Positions 51,858 to 61,098 of a stretch of DNA of 64,000 nt are shown here, one piece after another. How positions within the stretch are numbered: position 1 is the stretch's first letter; each line of letters begins with the position of its first letter. Source of the stretch: DASSUW01 sp963844205 (GTDB taxonomy: Bacteria > Actinomycetota > Thermoleophilia > Solirubrobacterales > Solirubrobacteraceae); contig CAWJNK010000014.1 of the NCBI GenBank assembly GCA_963844205.1, positions 186,001 to 250,000 on the forward strand, written 5' to 3'. The notes beneath the pieces are model-generated. The model was given only the letters and a program-made list of their open reading frames with translations, was not told the DNA's origin and made no database searches. The translations under genes and the position numbers were made by a program.

Positions 51858-52179
51858 ATGGGCGATGAGATCGCGGTGGACTTGACGAGCGAGGGGGCGG
51901 CAGCTACTTGTGCGCGGCCTCCGCGAGCGGGGCGGTCCGTCCAGCCCGACGGACGAGCTCGCGCGCGTGATGGGCTTCGCAGATGTCGAGAGCTTGCGCA
52001 GCGACGGAGAACGCATGGCCGCTGCGCTTGAACGCGGAGATGGGTTGACGAGAGCCGACTGGGCGCGCGCGCTGATCGCGACGGAGTTCGGGTTCGCGAG
52101 CGACTACTACGGCGCCGGGTGGGACTGGGCAATTGTCACCGGGTTCGCCGACGACGACACGCAAAGGACTAACGCATGA
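51858..52179 (+). pseudogene. Small hypothetical protein, one frameshift
   Basis: ATG 51858 reads MGDEIAVDLTSEG and then meets a five-G run (about 51892-51896); after removing one base the sequence continues RQLLVRGLRERGGPSSPTDE and LARVMGFADVESLRSDGERM to the stop at 52179, about 107 residues. Composition and helical pattern look like a real actinobacterial protein, with no known domain. The extra G may be real or a homopolymer error. GTG 51910 is the start if only the second frame is used. Confidence 0.5.
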
Positions 52180-52305
52180 CGGCGCGGGGAGCGCGCCGGA
52201 AGCGCGGCGACGCGTCGTTGTGTGGTCGCGAACCATCGGCCCGGGACCGGCCGGACTTGCGTTCGAGTCGGCCGGTCCGGGCGAAATCGTGTGTGCGTCG
52301 GGCGG

Positions 52306-53091
52306 TCAGTCCAGCGCCCGGCGGGAGACCGGGAAGTCGAAGAACGTCTCCGGGAAAGGTTCGTCGCGGAGCGTGTAGTGCCACCACTCCAGCTCGTAGT
52401 TGCGGAAACCGGCGTCCTCGAGCGTGCGCTTGAGCAGCAACCGGTTCTCGCGCGGCTGCCCCTGGATGCGTGGATCGAGCGTGTGCGAGAGCGTGTCAAA
52501 GCAGTCAAAGCCGGTACCCATGTCAATCGTGTTGTCGGGGAAGCGCTCGGCGTAAGGGGCGGCGCAGTCGACCAGTCCCATACTCGGTTGCCAACGCGGC
52601 TGCGCCGCGGCCGGCAGCCGCACGAGCGTCAGATCGACCGTCGAGCCACGGCTGTGGCCGGAGCGCTCGGCGATGTAGCCATCCGCGAACAGGCGCGACT
52701 TGTCCACCCGCGGATAGAACTCCGCCTTCATCCGATCGTCGTCCAGTCGGCGCGCCCAGCCCACGAAGTCGTCGACGGCGGTCTGTGGCCGATAGCAGTC
52801 ATAGACCTTCAGCGTGTATCCCTGCGGGCGCAGCGCCCGCTGCGCCTCGGCCAGCCGCTCGGCGGCGGGGCGGGTGAGCACGCAGATCGGGTCGTAATAG
52901 TCGTGGATGCGGCGGCCCACGAAGTTGTGCTGCTCGTGGTAGCGGATGTCATGCAGGATGGTGGGGTCGACCTCGTCGAGGGCGACGAACTCGGGCGGCG
53001 CACTGGTCTGCTGGGCGTGTGCGACGCCCGGCAACGAGGCGACGGCCATCAAGACCGCCGCCAGCGCGATCAGGCTGTGGCGTACGAACAT
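52306..53091 (-). CDS. Secreted D-Ala-D-Ala dipeptidase (VanX-like, M15D)
   Basis: A 261-residue exported peptidase; the first 26 residues (MFVRHSLIALAAVLMAVASL, then PGVAHA) are a signal peptide. IHDYYDPICVLTRPAAERLAEAQRAL, YDCYRPQTAVDDFVGWA, SGHSRGSTVDLTL (His and Asp zinc ligands), DMGTGFDCFDTLSH and YELEWWHYTL (Glu catalyst and His ligand) are all VanX motifs. It cleaves D-Ala-D-Ala; an exported form suggests wall turnover rather than vancomycin resistance. No vanH/vanA genes are near. Confidence 0.88.
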   Translation of the reverse strand: MFVRHSLIALAAVLMAVASLPGVAHAQQTSAPPEFVALDEVDPTILHDIRYHEQHNFVGRRIHDYYDPICVLTRPAAERLAEAQRALRPQGYTLKVYDCYRPQTAVDDFVGWARRLDDDRMKAEFYPRVDKSRLFADGYIAERSGHSRGSTVDLTLVRLPAAAQPRWQPSMGLVDCAAPYAERFPDNTIDMGTGFDCFDTLSHTLDPRIQGQPRENRLLLKRTLEDAGFRNYELEWWHYTLRDEPFPETFFDFPVSRRALD

Positions 53092-53362
53092 GCGCCGAAC
53101 CGTACTCCGCGCAGCCCCGCCGGCTTCGCGCCGGCGTTCGGCATCAGACGCCCGCGATGGCGTCCGTGGCGCGACTACATCCCCACGCGCCGCTGCTCCC
53201 TGCAGGCGGAAGCGAAAGCGAATGCGGCGCGTCGCGGAGCATGCTCTCGACGCTCGCTCTTTGCGGCGGCGAAACCCTGACGCCTCGCGGGCGGGCGAGC
53301 GTCTTGCTGTCGCTGCTGCACGGTTCTCGGCTCGCGCGCTCGGCGTCGGGTAGCTTGCGCAT

Positions 53363-54181
53363 GTGGGGGATCGAGACGAGTACTTCCTCGGGTATCGCAG
53401 CGCCGAGCAGGAGCGGCTGCAGCGCCAGGCCGGGGAGCTCGCCGAGGACTCGCGCTGGTTGTTCGATCAGCTCGGCTCACTTGAGGGCGCCCATGCGGTC
53501 GAGATCGGCTGTGGTCCGCAGGGCTGCCTCGATGCGCTGGCCGAGCGCGTCGGCGCGAACGGCCGCGTCGTCGGGGTCGAGCGCAGCGAGGAGGCGTGCG
53601 ATCTCGCCCGCGCGCTCATCGCGGAGCGCAACCTGACCAACGTCGAGATCAAGTGCGGCGACGGACGTGACACGACGCTGCCGCGCGGCGCCTTCGACCT
53701 CGTCTCCGCACGATTGGTGCTGGTCAACGTTCCCCAGCCCGATGCGATCCTCGCCGAGGCCGTCGCGCTCCTCAAACCCGGCGGCGTGATCGCGTTCCAC
53801 GAGGCCGTGTGGCCGGTGCACACCGTCGATCCGCCGCTGCCCGCGTGGGAGCGGCTCTACGAGATCCTGCAGGCATACGCGACGTCGAACCAGACCGACC
53901 TGTTCGTCGGTCGCCGGTTGCCGCGCATGCTTCGCGAGCAGGGCGTCATCGACGTCAAGGCGCGCCCGATCATCCACAGCTACGACATCGACCACGGGCG
54001 CCGCATGCTCGCCCACCAGTTCGTCGAGAACGTCGCCGCTGGAGTCGTTGCTGAAGGGCTCGCTTCAGAGCAGGAGTACGCCGACCTCTCGGCCGAGCTC
54101 AAGCGCCATCTCGAGGACCGCGACACGTTCGTCATCTCCTGCCTGTTCGTACAGGCCTGGGGACGCAGTCCCGCAGGCTGA
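53363..54181 (+). CDS. Class I SAM-dependent methyltransferase
   Basis: A 272-residue methyltransferase, GTG 53363. HAVEIGCGPQGCLDALAERVGANGRVVGVERSEEA is motif I-II, DLVSARLVLVNVPQPDAILAEAVALLKPGGVIAFHEAVW covers motifs post-II to V. The C-terminal ~110 residues are helical and likely recognise the substrate (LYEILQAYATSNQTDLFVGRRLPRML). It has no operon partners; the substrate is unknown. Confidence 0.85.
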   Translation: MGDRDEYFLGYRSAEQERLQRQAGELAEDSRWLFDQLGSLEGAHAVEIGCGPQGCLDALAERVGANGRVVGVERSEEACDLARALIAERNLTNVEIKCGDGRDTTLPRGAFDLVSARLVLVNVPQPDAILAEAVALLKPGGVIAFHEAVWPVHTVDPPLPAWERLYEILQAYATSNQTDLFVGRRLPRMLREQGVIDVKARPIIHSYDIDHGRRMLAHQFVENVAAGVVAEGLASEQEYADLSAELKRHLEDRDTFVISCLFVQAWGRSPAG

Positions 54182-54230
54182 CCTGCCGTTGAGCGCGCCG
54201 GATGGAGTGCTCTCGTAGCCTTGCCCGTCG

Positions 54231-54447
54231 ATGGAGTGGCTTCCCGCAGTGGCGGCGTACATCGGCGTCCTTGCAGCCAGTGCCGATACCACCGACCGCG
54301 CAGAGGACCGGTCGCGATACGAGGCGCGGCTGGCGTCCTCGGCGCGACTGGTGGCTCTTCTTGACGTACGGCTGGGGCTACTTGAGCGGGGAGGCGGGCG
54401 AAGCCGCCGAGCGCGCATTCGCGGCGCTCACTGAGTCCTTGCAGTAG
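54231..54447 (+). pseudogene. Small hypothetical protein, frameshifted
   Basis: ATG 54231 gives MEWLPAVAAYIGVLAASADT and then RSRYEARLASSARLVALLDV; the frame is lost near 54370, and the other frame continues WGYLSGEAGEAAERAFAALTESLQ-stop at 54447. Joined, this is a ~72-residue helical protein of unknown function. Confidence 0.42.
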
Positions 54448-54728
54448 GGCAGAGTCTCGACTGCGCACTGCTGCCACGAGGCACGATGAGCAGCGCCACA
54501 GCAACCTCGGCATCACATCCGTCTACCGGCAAGGCATCGACAGCGGCGAGATCATCGAGACCGTGCACGCGCGGCGGGCGCCGATGATCCCGGTCAGCGC
54601 GTCGCTGCGACATGGCCGGCGGCAATCCGAGGCGCTCCTCATCGCGCTTGGCGAGAGCACCGGAGCCAGTGCGATCCACCGGCGTGCCGGGATTCATGCT
54701 GCCGTTTTGCCGCAGGGGGGCGATTGCG
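54448..54728 (+). pseudogene. Tyrosine recombinase (phage integrase) C-terminal remnant
   Basis: From about 54482 one frame reads HDEQRHSNLGITSVYRQGID, then SGEIIETVHARRAPMIPVSASLR, which is the C-terminal end of actinobacterial site-specific recombinases (the conserved Tyr is in TSVY). No upstream catalytic Arg region is present and the frame runs on without a sensible end. It is a stump of an integrase, evidence of past mobile-element activity here. Confidence 0.55.
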
Positions 54729-54938
54729 CTACGCGAGGGAGATCTGCCCCGTCACGACGACGTCGCGTGACAGGCCGTCGACCGTGATCGTCGCGGTCGC
54801 GTCGAGCGTCTCGTCGCCCTGCAGGTCACCGCCCTCCAACTGCTCACGAACCGCAAGCTCGATCTCCCGCTGTGCGGTCACGCCCAGCTTCTTGAGGAAC
54901 TTTCGCACTGACATGTTGAAGACGTCTTCGTCCACCAC
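54729..54938 (-). CDS. DUF6494 family small protein
   Basis: A 69-residue protein. MVDEDVFNMSVRKFLKKLGV then TAQREIELAVREQLEGGDLQ fits the DUF6494 pattern, followed by DATATITVDGLSRDVVVTGQI. No signal peptide or membrane segment. Function unknown. It is convergent with the integrase remnant and divergent from the ABC permease gene. Confidence 0.72.
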   Translation of the reverse strand: MVDEDVFNMSVRKFLKKLGVTAQREIELAVREQLEGGDLQGDETLDATATITVDGLSRDVVVTGQISLA

Positions 54939-55138
54939 TCCTCCTCAGGTGCTAACACCGCTTGACGCGCGGACTCGGCTGCGAAGCGACGCTGACGGAG
55001 CTGCCGGGTCGAGTAGCGCCGGCAGGCGAAACCAGCCGCGCGACGACTGGCGAGCGACACCGCGACCGGAGTAGCGAGTCGCATGGAAACGTTATACGTT
55101 GGCGCGCGGTGTAGCGGCACATCCTCCCCGCTCGCGCC

Positions 55139-56110
55139 GTGGACGCTCCAGTGGGAAGACTCGCACGCCGCATCCTGTTCGCGCCGGTCGTCTTGGTCGC
55201 CGTGGCCGTCATCATGTACGGCAGCCTGCGGATCCTCCGACCGGATCTCTATCCGCCCGGCGACTCGCTGGTGGGCGGGATCGTGCATGACCTCGACCGG
55301 GGGCTGCTGCACCTCGACCTTGGCTGCGCGCCGCCCGGCGGAACGGGCTCGCGCGCCAAGTTCACTGGTACCTGCATGCCCGTCCGGGTCCTGTGGCAGC
55401 GCGGCATGATGGCCGACATCTGGCTGCTGGCGGGGTCGATCGTCGTCGGTGGCGTCGGCGGCGTGCTAGGCGGGCTGTGGTGCGCCGGGCACCCGCGGAC
55501 GCTGGCCACGCGCGCGCTGCAGACGGGAGCCGCGCTGGCCTACTGCGCGCCCGTGTACTTCGTGGGCCTGGCGCTGCTGTACCTCTTGAACCCCGTGTAT
55601 GGGATCTTCCACGTCCCGGGCTTCTTCGACGCCGAGCCGCGCTGGGCCTCGCCGTTCACGGATCCCTGGACGTGGTTGCAGACGCTCCTCGTCCCGTGGC
55701 TGGTCCTGGCAGCGCCGCTGGCCGGCATGTGCCTGCGGCTGACGCTGGCCATGGCCCGAGAGGTCACCCAGGAGGACTACGTCCGGACCGCGATGGCGAA
55801 GGGCCTCACGACGAACCAGGTCATGCGCCGCCACGTCGGCCCGCCGACGTTCGGCGCGACGGTCGCCTTCGCACCCGTCACGCTGCCGCTGTTCCTCACC
55901 AACGTCATGCTGGTCGAGCGGGTCTTCTCGGTCCCCGGCTTCTTCCACAACGTGTGGGAGGCAATCGGCCACAACGGCGAGAGCGCTATCAACCTCCCGA
56001 TCATCATGGCGGCCGCGCTGTGGATGGCGGTGCTCCTGATCGTCCTCGGGCTGCTGGCCGACGCGATCCTCGAGCTGCTCGACCCGCGCGTGCGCGACGC
56101 GGCGTTCTAG
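55139..56110 (+). CDS. Orphan ABC transporter permease (DppB/OppB type)
   Basis: A 323-residue membrane protein starting at GTG 55139. Helix 1 (RRILFAPVVLVAVAVIMYGSL), a periplasmic loop, then five more helices; the cytoplasmic coupling loop is AMAREVTQEDYVRTAMAKGLTTNQVMRRHV, the EAA motif of peptide permeases, and VFSVPGFFHNVWEAIG precedes the last helices. The partner permease, ATPases and binding protein are absent on both sides, which is unusual and suggests a cluster remnant. Confidence 0.83.
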   Translation: MDAPVGRLARRILFAPVVLVAVAVIMYGSLRILRPDLYPPGDSLVGGIVHDLDRGLLHLDLGCAPPGGTGSRAKFTGTCMPVRVLWQRGMMADIWLLAGSIVVGGVGGVLGGLWCAGHPRTLATRALQTGAALAYCAPVYFVGLALLYLLNPVYGIFHVPGFFDAEPRWASPFTDPWTWLQTLLVPWLVLAAPLAGMCLRLTLAMAREVTQEDYVRTAMAKGLTTNQVMRRHVGPPTFGATVAFAPVTLPLFLTNVMLVERVFSVPGFFHNVWEAIGHNGESAINLPIIMAAALWMAVLLIVLGLLADAILELLDPRVRDAAF

Positions 56111-56195
56111 CAGCTCGGCGGGACCGAGTGGCTCGGAGTTGAGCCACCCGGTCGCCCCGTCGAGGGGGCCATGTGGATGCGTTGGAAGACGCTAT

Positions 56196-57438
56196 CTACC
56201 GAAGTTCCCGGAACGCCGCACGGACCTCGGCGGAGAAGAGCTCAGGCTCCTCCCAGGCGGCGAAGTGGCCGCCCCTGTCGACCTCGTTGAAGTAGGCGAG
56301 GTCGGGGTAGACCGCCTCGACCCAGCTGCGCGGGGAAGCCCAGATCTCGCCGGGGAACGTCGTGAAACCGACCGGCACGGTGACCGCCGGGGGAGCGTGA
56401 CCGCTCGCAAGCGCTGCGGCCAGCGCTCGTCCGTCCTCCCAGTACGACCGGGCCGCCGACGGTGCGGTGCCCGTCAGCCAGTACAGCGTGATGTTGTCGA
56501 GGATGTTGTCCCGGGTGAGATTGCCCACGGGCTCGCCGGTCCGCTCCAGCGCCGCGGCCATCGCTAGGCGGGTGGCCGTCGGCATCGTCGTGGTCGAGCA
56601 TCCAGGCGGCAAGGCCTACGGGTGAGTCCGCAGGAGTGCCGTACAGCGTTTGCGGGCGCGCCGCCATCATCTTGGCGTACTCGACCTGGCCGTACGTCCT
56701 GATCAGCCCGTCGTACGCACGCCGCTCCTCGGCCGAGAGACCGGCTGGCGGCGGTTCCCGGCCAGGGTGGCCTTATCGACGTCGGCCGGCACCGTGGCGG
56801 GCATGTTCGTATGGATCGCGAGCAATCCCTCAGGTGCCTGGAGGCCCATCTGGTCGACCACGAACGCGCCCCAGTCGCCGCCCTGGGCGACATACCGGGT
56901 GTAGCCGAGTCGCTTCATCAGCTGCACCCACGCCCGCCCCATGCGCTCTGGGCCCCAGCCGGTGCCCGTCGGCTTGCCCGAGAAGCCGTAGCCCGGCATC
57001 GACGGGATCACCACGTCAAAGGCGTCCACCGCGCTCCCGCCATGTGCCGTCGGATCGGTCAGCCGATCGATGATCTTCAGCTGCTCGATGATCGAGCCGG
57101 GCCATCCATGGTTGACGACGAGCGGCAGCGCGTCCTCGTGCTTGGAGTGAACGTGGATGAAGTGGATGTCGAGCCCGTCGATCTCAGTCGATGAACTGTG
57201 GCAGCGCGTTCAGCTCGGCCTCGCACCTGCGCCAGTCGTACTCGGTCGCCCAATAGCGCGCGAGCGGCTGCATCGTTGCGAGCGGCACGCCCTGCGAGTC
57301 ATCCGGGACGGTCTCCTTTTCGGGCCAGCGCGTGGCCGCGATCCGCCCACGCAGGTCCTGGAGGTCCGCCTCGGGCGTATCGATCGTGAACGGACGGATC
57401 GCTGTGGCGTCGACTGACTCTTCGATCGTGACAGTCAT
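56196..57438 (-). pseudogene. Epoxide hydrolase (EPHX1-like), frameshifted
   Basis: From ATG 57438 the N-terminal domain TPEADLQDLRGRIAATRWPE, then YDWRRCEAELNALPQFID, is followed by a stop at 57184; shifting frame gives TEIDGLDIHFIHVHSKHEDA, LPLVVNHGWPGSIIEQLKII and AFDVVIPSMPGYGFSGKPTG (oxyanion HGWP loop). YVAQGGDWGAFVVDQMGL carries the nucleophile Asp. Another shift near 56745 and one near 56600 precede NILDNITLYWLTGTAPSAAR and the C-terminal histidine region FNEVDRGGHFAAWEEPELF. At least three frameshifts mean it is inactive unless the sequence is in error. Confidence 0.8.
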
Positions 57439-57812
57439 GGTTGGTCCTCCTTCGTTGGGGACCGTGGTTGTGGAGCTGCAGTGCGGGCCAGTGGCGCGAC
57501 CCGACCGTGTTCAGCGGACTTGACTTCCGGCCGCTCCGGCGCGAGCGTGCGCATGCACCGCAACCATGCGCGGCGAACCACGCCACCACCACGACGCACC
57601 TCGATCCTTGCTCGTCGCAGGCTCGCCGGGGTCGCGGCAACCTTCATCGACGGTAGGGTGCGGGCGCGGCGCTGTAAATGGTTCGCTCAGGCCCTCTTGG
57701 GCGCAGAATGGGGTCCGATCGAACTACTCGGCACCGATGCCTCGGCCGCTCCCGGGCCGTGCGGCGATTTGGGGATCCTGCCGTGAGCCGGGCTGACACT
57801 CGAAAGGCTCAG
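57439..57812. other. Intergenic region between divergent genes
   Basis: No gene. It must hold the promoters of the epoxide hydrolase remnant (minus) and the response regulator (plus). The last 12 bases before ATG 57813 include AAAGG as ribosome-binding site. No strong inverted repeat seen. Confidence 0.5.
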
Positions 57813-58505
57813 ATGCCAGCCGAGGACAACCCCGCCGCCGCGGAGCGTCGACCGCCGATTACCGTCGTGCTGGTCGACGACGAGCCGCTGATCCGCGTGG
57901 CACTCGCGCAGGCGCTAGCGAGCAGCGGACTCGAGCTCGTCGGCGAGGCCGAAACCGGAGAGGACGCGCTCGAACTCGTGGTCGACGTGCGCCCGGACGT
58001 CGTGCTGATGGACCTGCAGCTTCCCGGAATGTCGGGAGTGCAAGCGATCGAACAGCTCGGACTGCTCGCGCCCACTTCGCGCGTGCTGGTCCTCACCCGG
58101 AGCGAACAGAACCGCGTCGTCGAAGCGATCATCGCCGGCGCCCGCGGGTACATCCTCAAGAACGCGCCAGTCGAAACGATCATCAGCGCCGTCAAGGCAA
58201 CGGCCGCCGGAGAATCGGTGCTGTCCTCGAAGATCGCCGGGAAGCTCCTGCAGCGCATTCGCGAGTTGGACATCCCCGTCAAGAGCAGCGCCAACGCCGC
58301 GGTGGCCATCCGCACTGTCCTGACCGACCGCGAGCTCGAGATCTTCAAGCAACTCGCCAGCGGCAAGAGCAACAACGACATCGCGCGAGACCTCTCGCTG
58401 AGCCCGAACACCGTCGCCAACCACGTCGCCGGGATCCTCGCCAAGCTTCACGTCGAGAACCGCATCCAAGCAGCCGTTGAGGCCGTACGAAGCGGCATCT
58501 CCTAA
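57813..58505 (+). CDS. NarL/LuxR-type response regulator
   Basis: A 230-residue regulator. The receiver is complete: VVLVDDEPLIRVALAQALAS (acidic pair), DVVLMDLQLPGMSG (phospho-Asp), VLVLTRSEQ (Thr) and GYILKNAP (Lys). The LuxR HTH is LTDRELEIFKQLASGKSNNDIARDLSLSPNTVANHVAGILAKLHV. No histidine kinase is adjacent, so it is an orphan. ATG 57813 is chosen over a longer reading from 57678 because AAAGG lies upstream. Confidence 0.87.
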   Translation: MPAEDNPAAAERRPPITVVLVDDEPLIRVALAQALASSGLELVGEAETGEDALELVVDVRPDVVLMDLQLPGMSGVQAIEQLGLLAPTSRVLVLTRSEQNRVVEAIIAGARGYILKNAPVETIISAVKATAAGESVLSSKIAGKLLQRIRELDIPVKSSANAAVAIRTVLTDRELEIFKQLASGKSNNDIARDLSLSPNTVANHVAGILAKLHVENRIQAAVEAVRSGIS

Positions 58506-58526
58506 CGAGGTCGAATCCATCCGTGA

Positions 58527-59606
58527 CTAGACGTTCCAGGGTCCGCCACTCAACGTGCGTCCCGAGTTGAGGGCCACAAGGTCCTGGAAGCCGTCGAGGT
58601 CCATCCCGACGTGATAGGCGCGAACGTCGCCCTTCTCGTCGACGAGCACGGACGTCGGGAAGGCGGCATACGGGGCGCCGTTCGCGAGTGCGTACCTGAA
58701 CACGAGGTCCTTCAGCACCGAGCCGGGCGCGGCGTTGCAGTGAACGACCGACGTCAATCCATATTTCATCGCCCATGCCGCCGCGTCATTCTGCCCTGAC
58801 GCCTGCCCGTTCGAGTTGTCGGCGAGCACCGAGAAGAGCTTGAACGGCAATCCCTCCTGGTTGACGTTGGCGACGAACGCCTTGGCCTTGCTGGCCATCA
58901 TTTTGCATGGTCCGCACCACATGGCGCAGATGTCGATCCAGACCCAAGTCTTCCCGTCCAACAGGCTGCTCAGCGCGACGGACTTGTTGTTCTGATCCAA
59001 TCCGGTGATATCTGCAGCCTTGTCGCCGACCCGGTAGCCGACCGGCAGAGCGTAGAAGGCAACCGCTCCGGTCCCCCAGCCGTCGTGGGCGTCACTTCTC
59101 TGGTCGAGAGTGAAGCGATCCGGCTGCCCTGCTGCATGGCTGTAGATGGGTACCGTGCCGGGCTTCTGGGCGGCGTACGCGAAGAAGGCAGGGTTTCCGC
59201 CTGCTCCCCAGCCGCCGCCGGGACGGTTGGCGGCTGAGTCCTGGCTGTAGGCGTAGCGCGCCGAGCTCGCTCCATGCTCGTAGATCGCGACCGTTCCGTA
59301 GGGGTCATCGAAGGCGTACGCCCAGGCTCCCTTCCAGGGCGTCTCGGGCGGGTCCTTCTCACGTTCGTAGCCGCTCTGCTTTGCAGCGGCTTGATCCGTC
59401 GGGTATGCGGTCTCGAACTTGCTCGCGGCAGGCCGGGAACTCTGGCCAGGCGGCGACTTCTTCGGGTGGTCGGCGGCGTAAGCGTAGAAAGCCAGGCCGT
59501 CACCGTCGGTATAGGGATTCTTGGCGGTCGGGCTCTGGTCGTACTTGTAGCGATCCCAGGGGTGCGCCGCCCTGTGACCGTAGATAGGGACTACTTGAGC
59601 ATCCAT
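58527..59606 (-). CDS. Thioredoxin-fold protein with N-terminal lectin-like repeats
   Basis: A 359-residue protein without an obvious signal peptide. The first ~190 residues hold three repeats of the kind VPIYGHRAAHPWDRYKYDQ...GLAFYAYA, VAIYEHGASSARYAYSQD...PAFFAYA and VPIYSHAAGQPDRFTLDQ...VAFYALP, resembling DUF5648-type beta-trefoil repeats. The C-terminal ~150 residues are a redoxin domain: SSLLDGKTWVWIDICAMWCGPCKMMASKA, with the WCGPC active site, and AAFPTSVLVDEKGDVRAYHVG. It could be a carbohydrate- or wall-bound redox protein. The combination is unusual. Confidence 0.75.
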   Translation of the reverse strand: MDAQVVPIYGHRAAHPWDRYKYDQSPTAKNPYTDGDGLAFYAYAADHPKKSPPGQSSRPAASKFETAYPTDQAAAKQSGYEREKDPPETPWKGAWAYAFDDPYGTVAIYEHGASSARYAYSQDSAANRPGGGWGAGGNPAFFAYAAQKPGTVPIYSHAAGQPDRFTLDQRSDAHDGWGTGAVAFYALPVGYRVGDKAADITGLDQNNKSVALSSLLDGKTWVWIDICAMWCGPCKMMASKAKAFVANVNQEGLPFKLFSVLADNSNGQASGQNDAAAWAMKYGLTSVVHCNAAPGSVLKDLVFRYALANGAPYAAFPTSVLVDEKGDVRAYHVGMDLDGFQDLVALNSGRTLSGGPWNV

Positions 59607-59777
59607 TCGAGGCCGCCTCGCGTTGAGGAATCGACTCCTTCGGGACCGATCCCGAGAGCCGACGAATCATCGTGATTCGACTCTAACCCCCGAGGACGGT
59701 CGTGTGGATTTTTGACCGCAACCGCGTCGCGTGTCCCATGATGAGCGGCGCCCGCCGGGATCCGGCGCGGCCGCGAG
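59607..59777. other. Short gap before the glycosyltransferase
   Basis: No intact gene. The last 40 bases read IRRGRELLDGRTFWN-like in frame with the following gene, suggesting that its true N-terminus lay further upstream and has been lost. Confidence 0.4.
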
Positions 59778-61010
59778 TTGCTCGACGGGCGCACGTTCTG
59801 GAACGTCAACTCGACCGCGCGCGGCGGCGGCGTGGCGGAGATGCTGCGCTCGCTGATCGGCTACACGCGGGGCGCGGACATCGACGCCCGCTGGGTCGTG
59901 ATCGAGGGCGACGACGAGTTCTTCGCGATCACCAAGCGCCTGCACAACCGGCTCCACGGCTACCGCGGCGACGGCGGGCCGCTCGGCGACGCCGAGCGCG
60001 CACTCTACGACCGCTGCTGCGCGTCCAACGCCGAGCAGCTGCTCGACCTGGTCAAGCCGGAAGACGTCGTGCTCCTCCACGATCCGCAGACGGCCGGGAT
60101 GGTCCCGGCGCTCGTCGAGGCCGGGGCGAGGTCGTTGGGCGAGTCGATGCCGACCCTCCCAGCTGAAGCTCCGGCGCGAGGTCTCGACGAGGAGCGGATC
60201 ATGCTGATCCCGCCGTCCATCGACGCGTTCTCGCCGAAGAACGCGACGATGTCGTTCACCAGCGTGACCGCCGTCCTGCGGGCCGCGGGGCTGGCGGGCG
60301 GTCAGGACCATCGCCAGCGCGCCGTGTTCGAACGCCTCGACGAATCCGTGGGCGAGGTGCAGCGGACCGCCCGGCTGATCGAGGAGGAGGCACTTCACCT
60401 CGACACGCCACTCGTCGCTCAGGTCTCGCGCTGGGACCGGCTCAAGGACCCGCTCGGAGTCCTCGCCGCGTTCGCGGAGCACGTGGACCCGGCCGCCGAG
60501 CCGCACCTCGTGCTCGCAGGACCGGAGGTCAGCGCCGTCGCCGACGACCCGGACGGCGCGGAGGTGCTGGCCGAGACCGAGGCCGCGTGGCGCGAGCTGC
60601 CGGCCGTCGTGCGCCGCCGCGTGCATCTCGCGCTGCTGCCGATGGACGACGCCGACGAGAACGCCGTGATGGTCAACGCACTCCAGCGCCGCGCGGACGT
60701 CGTGGTCCAGAAGAGCCTCGCCGAGGGATTCGGGCTGACCGTCGCCGAGGCGATGTGGAAGGGACGCCCCGTCGTCGCCTCGGCCGTCGGGGGCATCCAG
60801 GACCAGATCGAGGACGGCCGGACCGGATACCTCGTCGACGCCGAGGACCTCGCCGGCTTCGGCCGCTGCCTGACCGCCCTGCTGGCCGACCCGTACGGAG
60901 CGGAGCGCATGGGCCAGGCCGCCCAACGCCGCGTCCGCGACCTGTTCCTCGGCCCCCGCCATCTCGGCCAGTACGTCGAGCTGCTCGAGCGGGTCCTGGC
61001 CGCGGCATAG
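59778..61010 (+). CDS. GT4 glycosyltransferase (trehalose synthase-like), probably truncated
   Basis: A 410-residue reading frame from TTG 59778. LDGRTFWNVNSTARGGGVAEMLRSLIGYTRGADIDARWVVIEGDDEFFAITKRLHN matches the start of TreT-type enzymes after their first ~40 residues. VVLLHDPQTAGMVPALVEAGA is followed by an odd stretch (RSLGESMPTLPAEAPARG) where ~45 residues of the family seem missing, then LDEERIMLIPPSIDAFSPKN and the C-terminal Rossmann half with QKSLAEGFGLTVAEAMWKGRPVVASAVGGIQDQ. The N-terminal loss and internal deletion make activity doubtful. Confidence 0.7.
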   Translation: MLDGRTFWNVNSTARGGGVAEMLRSLIGYTRGADIDARWVVIEGDDEFFAITKRLHNRLHGYRGDGGPLGDAERALYDRCCASNAEQLLDLVKPEDVVLLHDPQTAGMVPALVEAGARSLGESMPTLPAEAPARGLDEERIMLIPPSIDAFSPKNATMSFTSVTAVLRAAGLAGGQDHRQRAVFERLDESVGEVQRTARLIEEEALHLDTPLVAQVSRWDRLKDPLGVLAAFAEHVDPAAEPHLVLAGPEVSAVADDPDGAEVLAETEAAWRELPAVVRRRVHLALLPMDDADENAVMVNALQRRADVVVQKSLAEGFGLTVAEAMWKGRPVVASAVGGIQDQIEDGRTGYLVDAEDLAGFGRCLTALLADPYGAERMGQAAQRRVRDLFLGPRHLGQYVELLERVLAAA

Positions 61011-61098
61011 CTCGTTCGTCACCGCGACACCACGGAACGGCCCGCTCCGTCGATCGTCCAATTGGCACCGCCACGCGCGCCTCGAAATACTGCGCAGC

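Noticed and set aside
52306..53091. Vancomycin-resistance vanX
   Set aside because: VanX motifs are present, but there is a signal peptide and no vanH/vanA/vanR genes; wall turnover is more likely.
54448..54728. Intact phage integrase
   Set aside because: Only the last ~40 residues of the recombinase are present and no catalytic Arg region or start exists, so it is a remnant.
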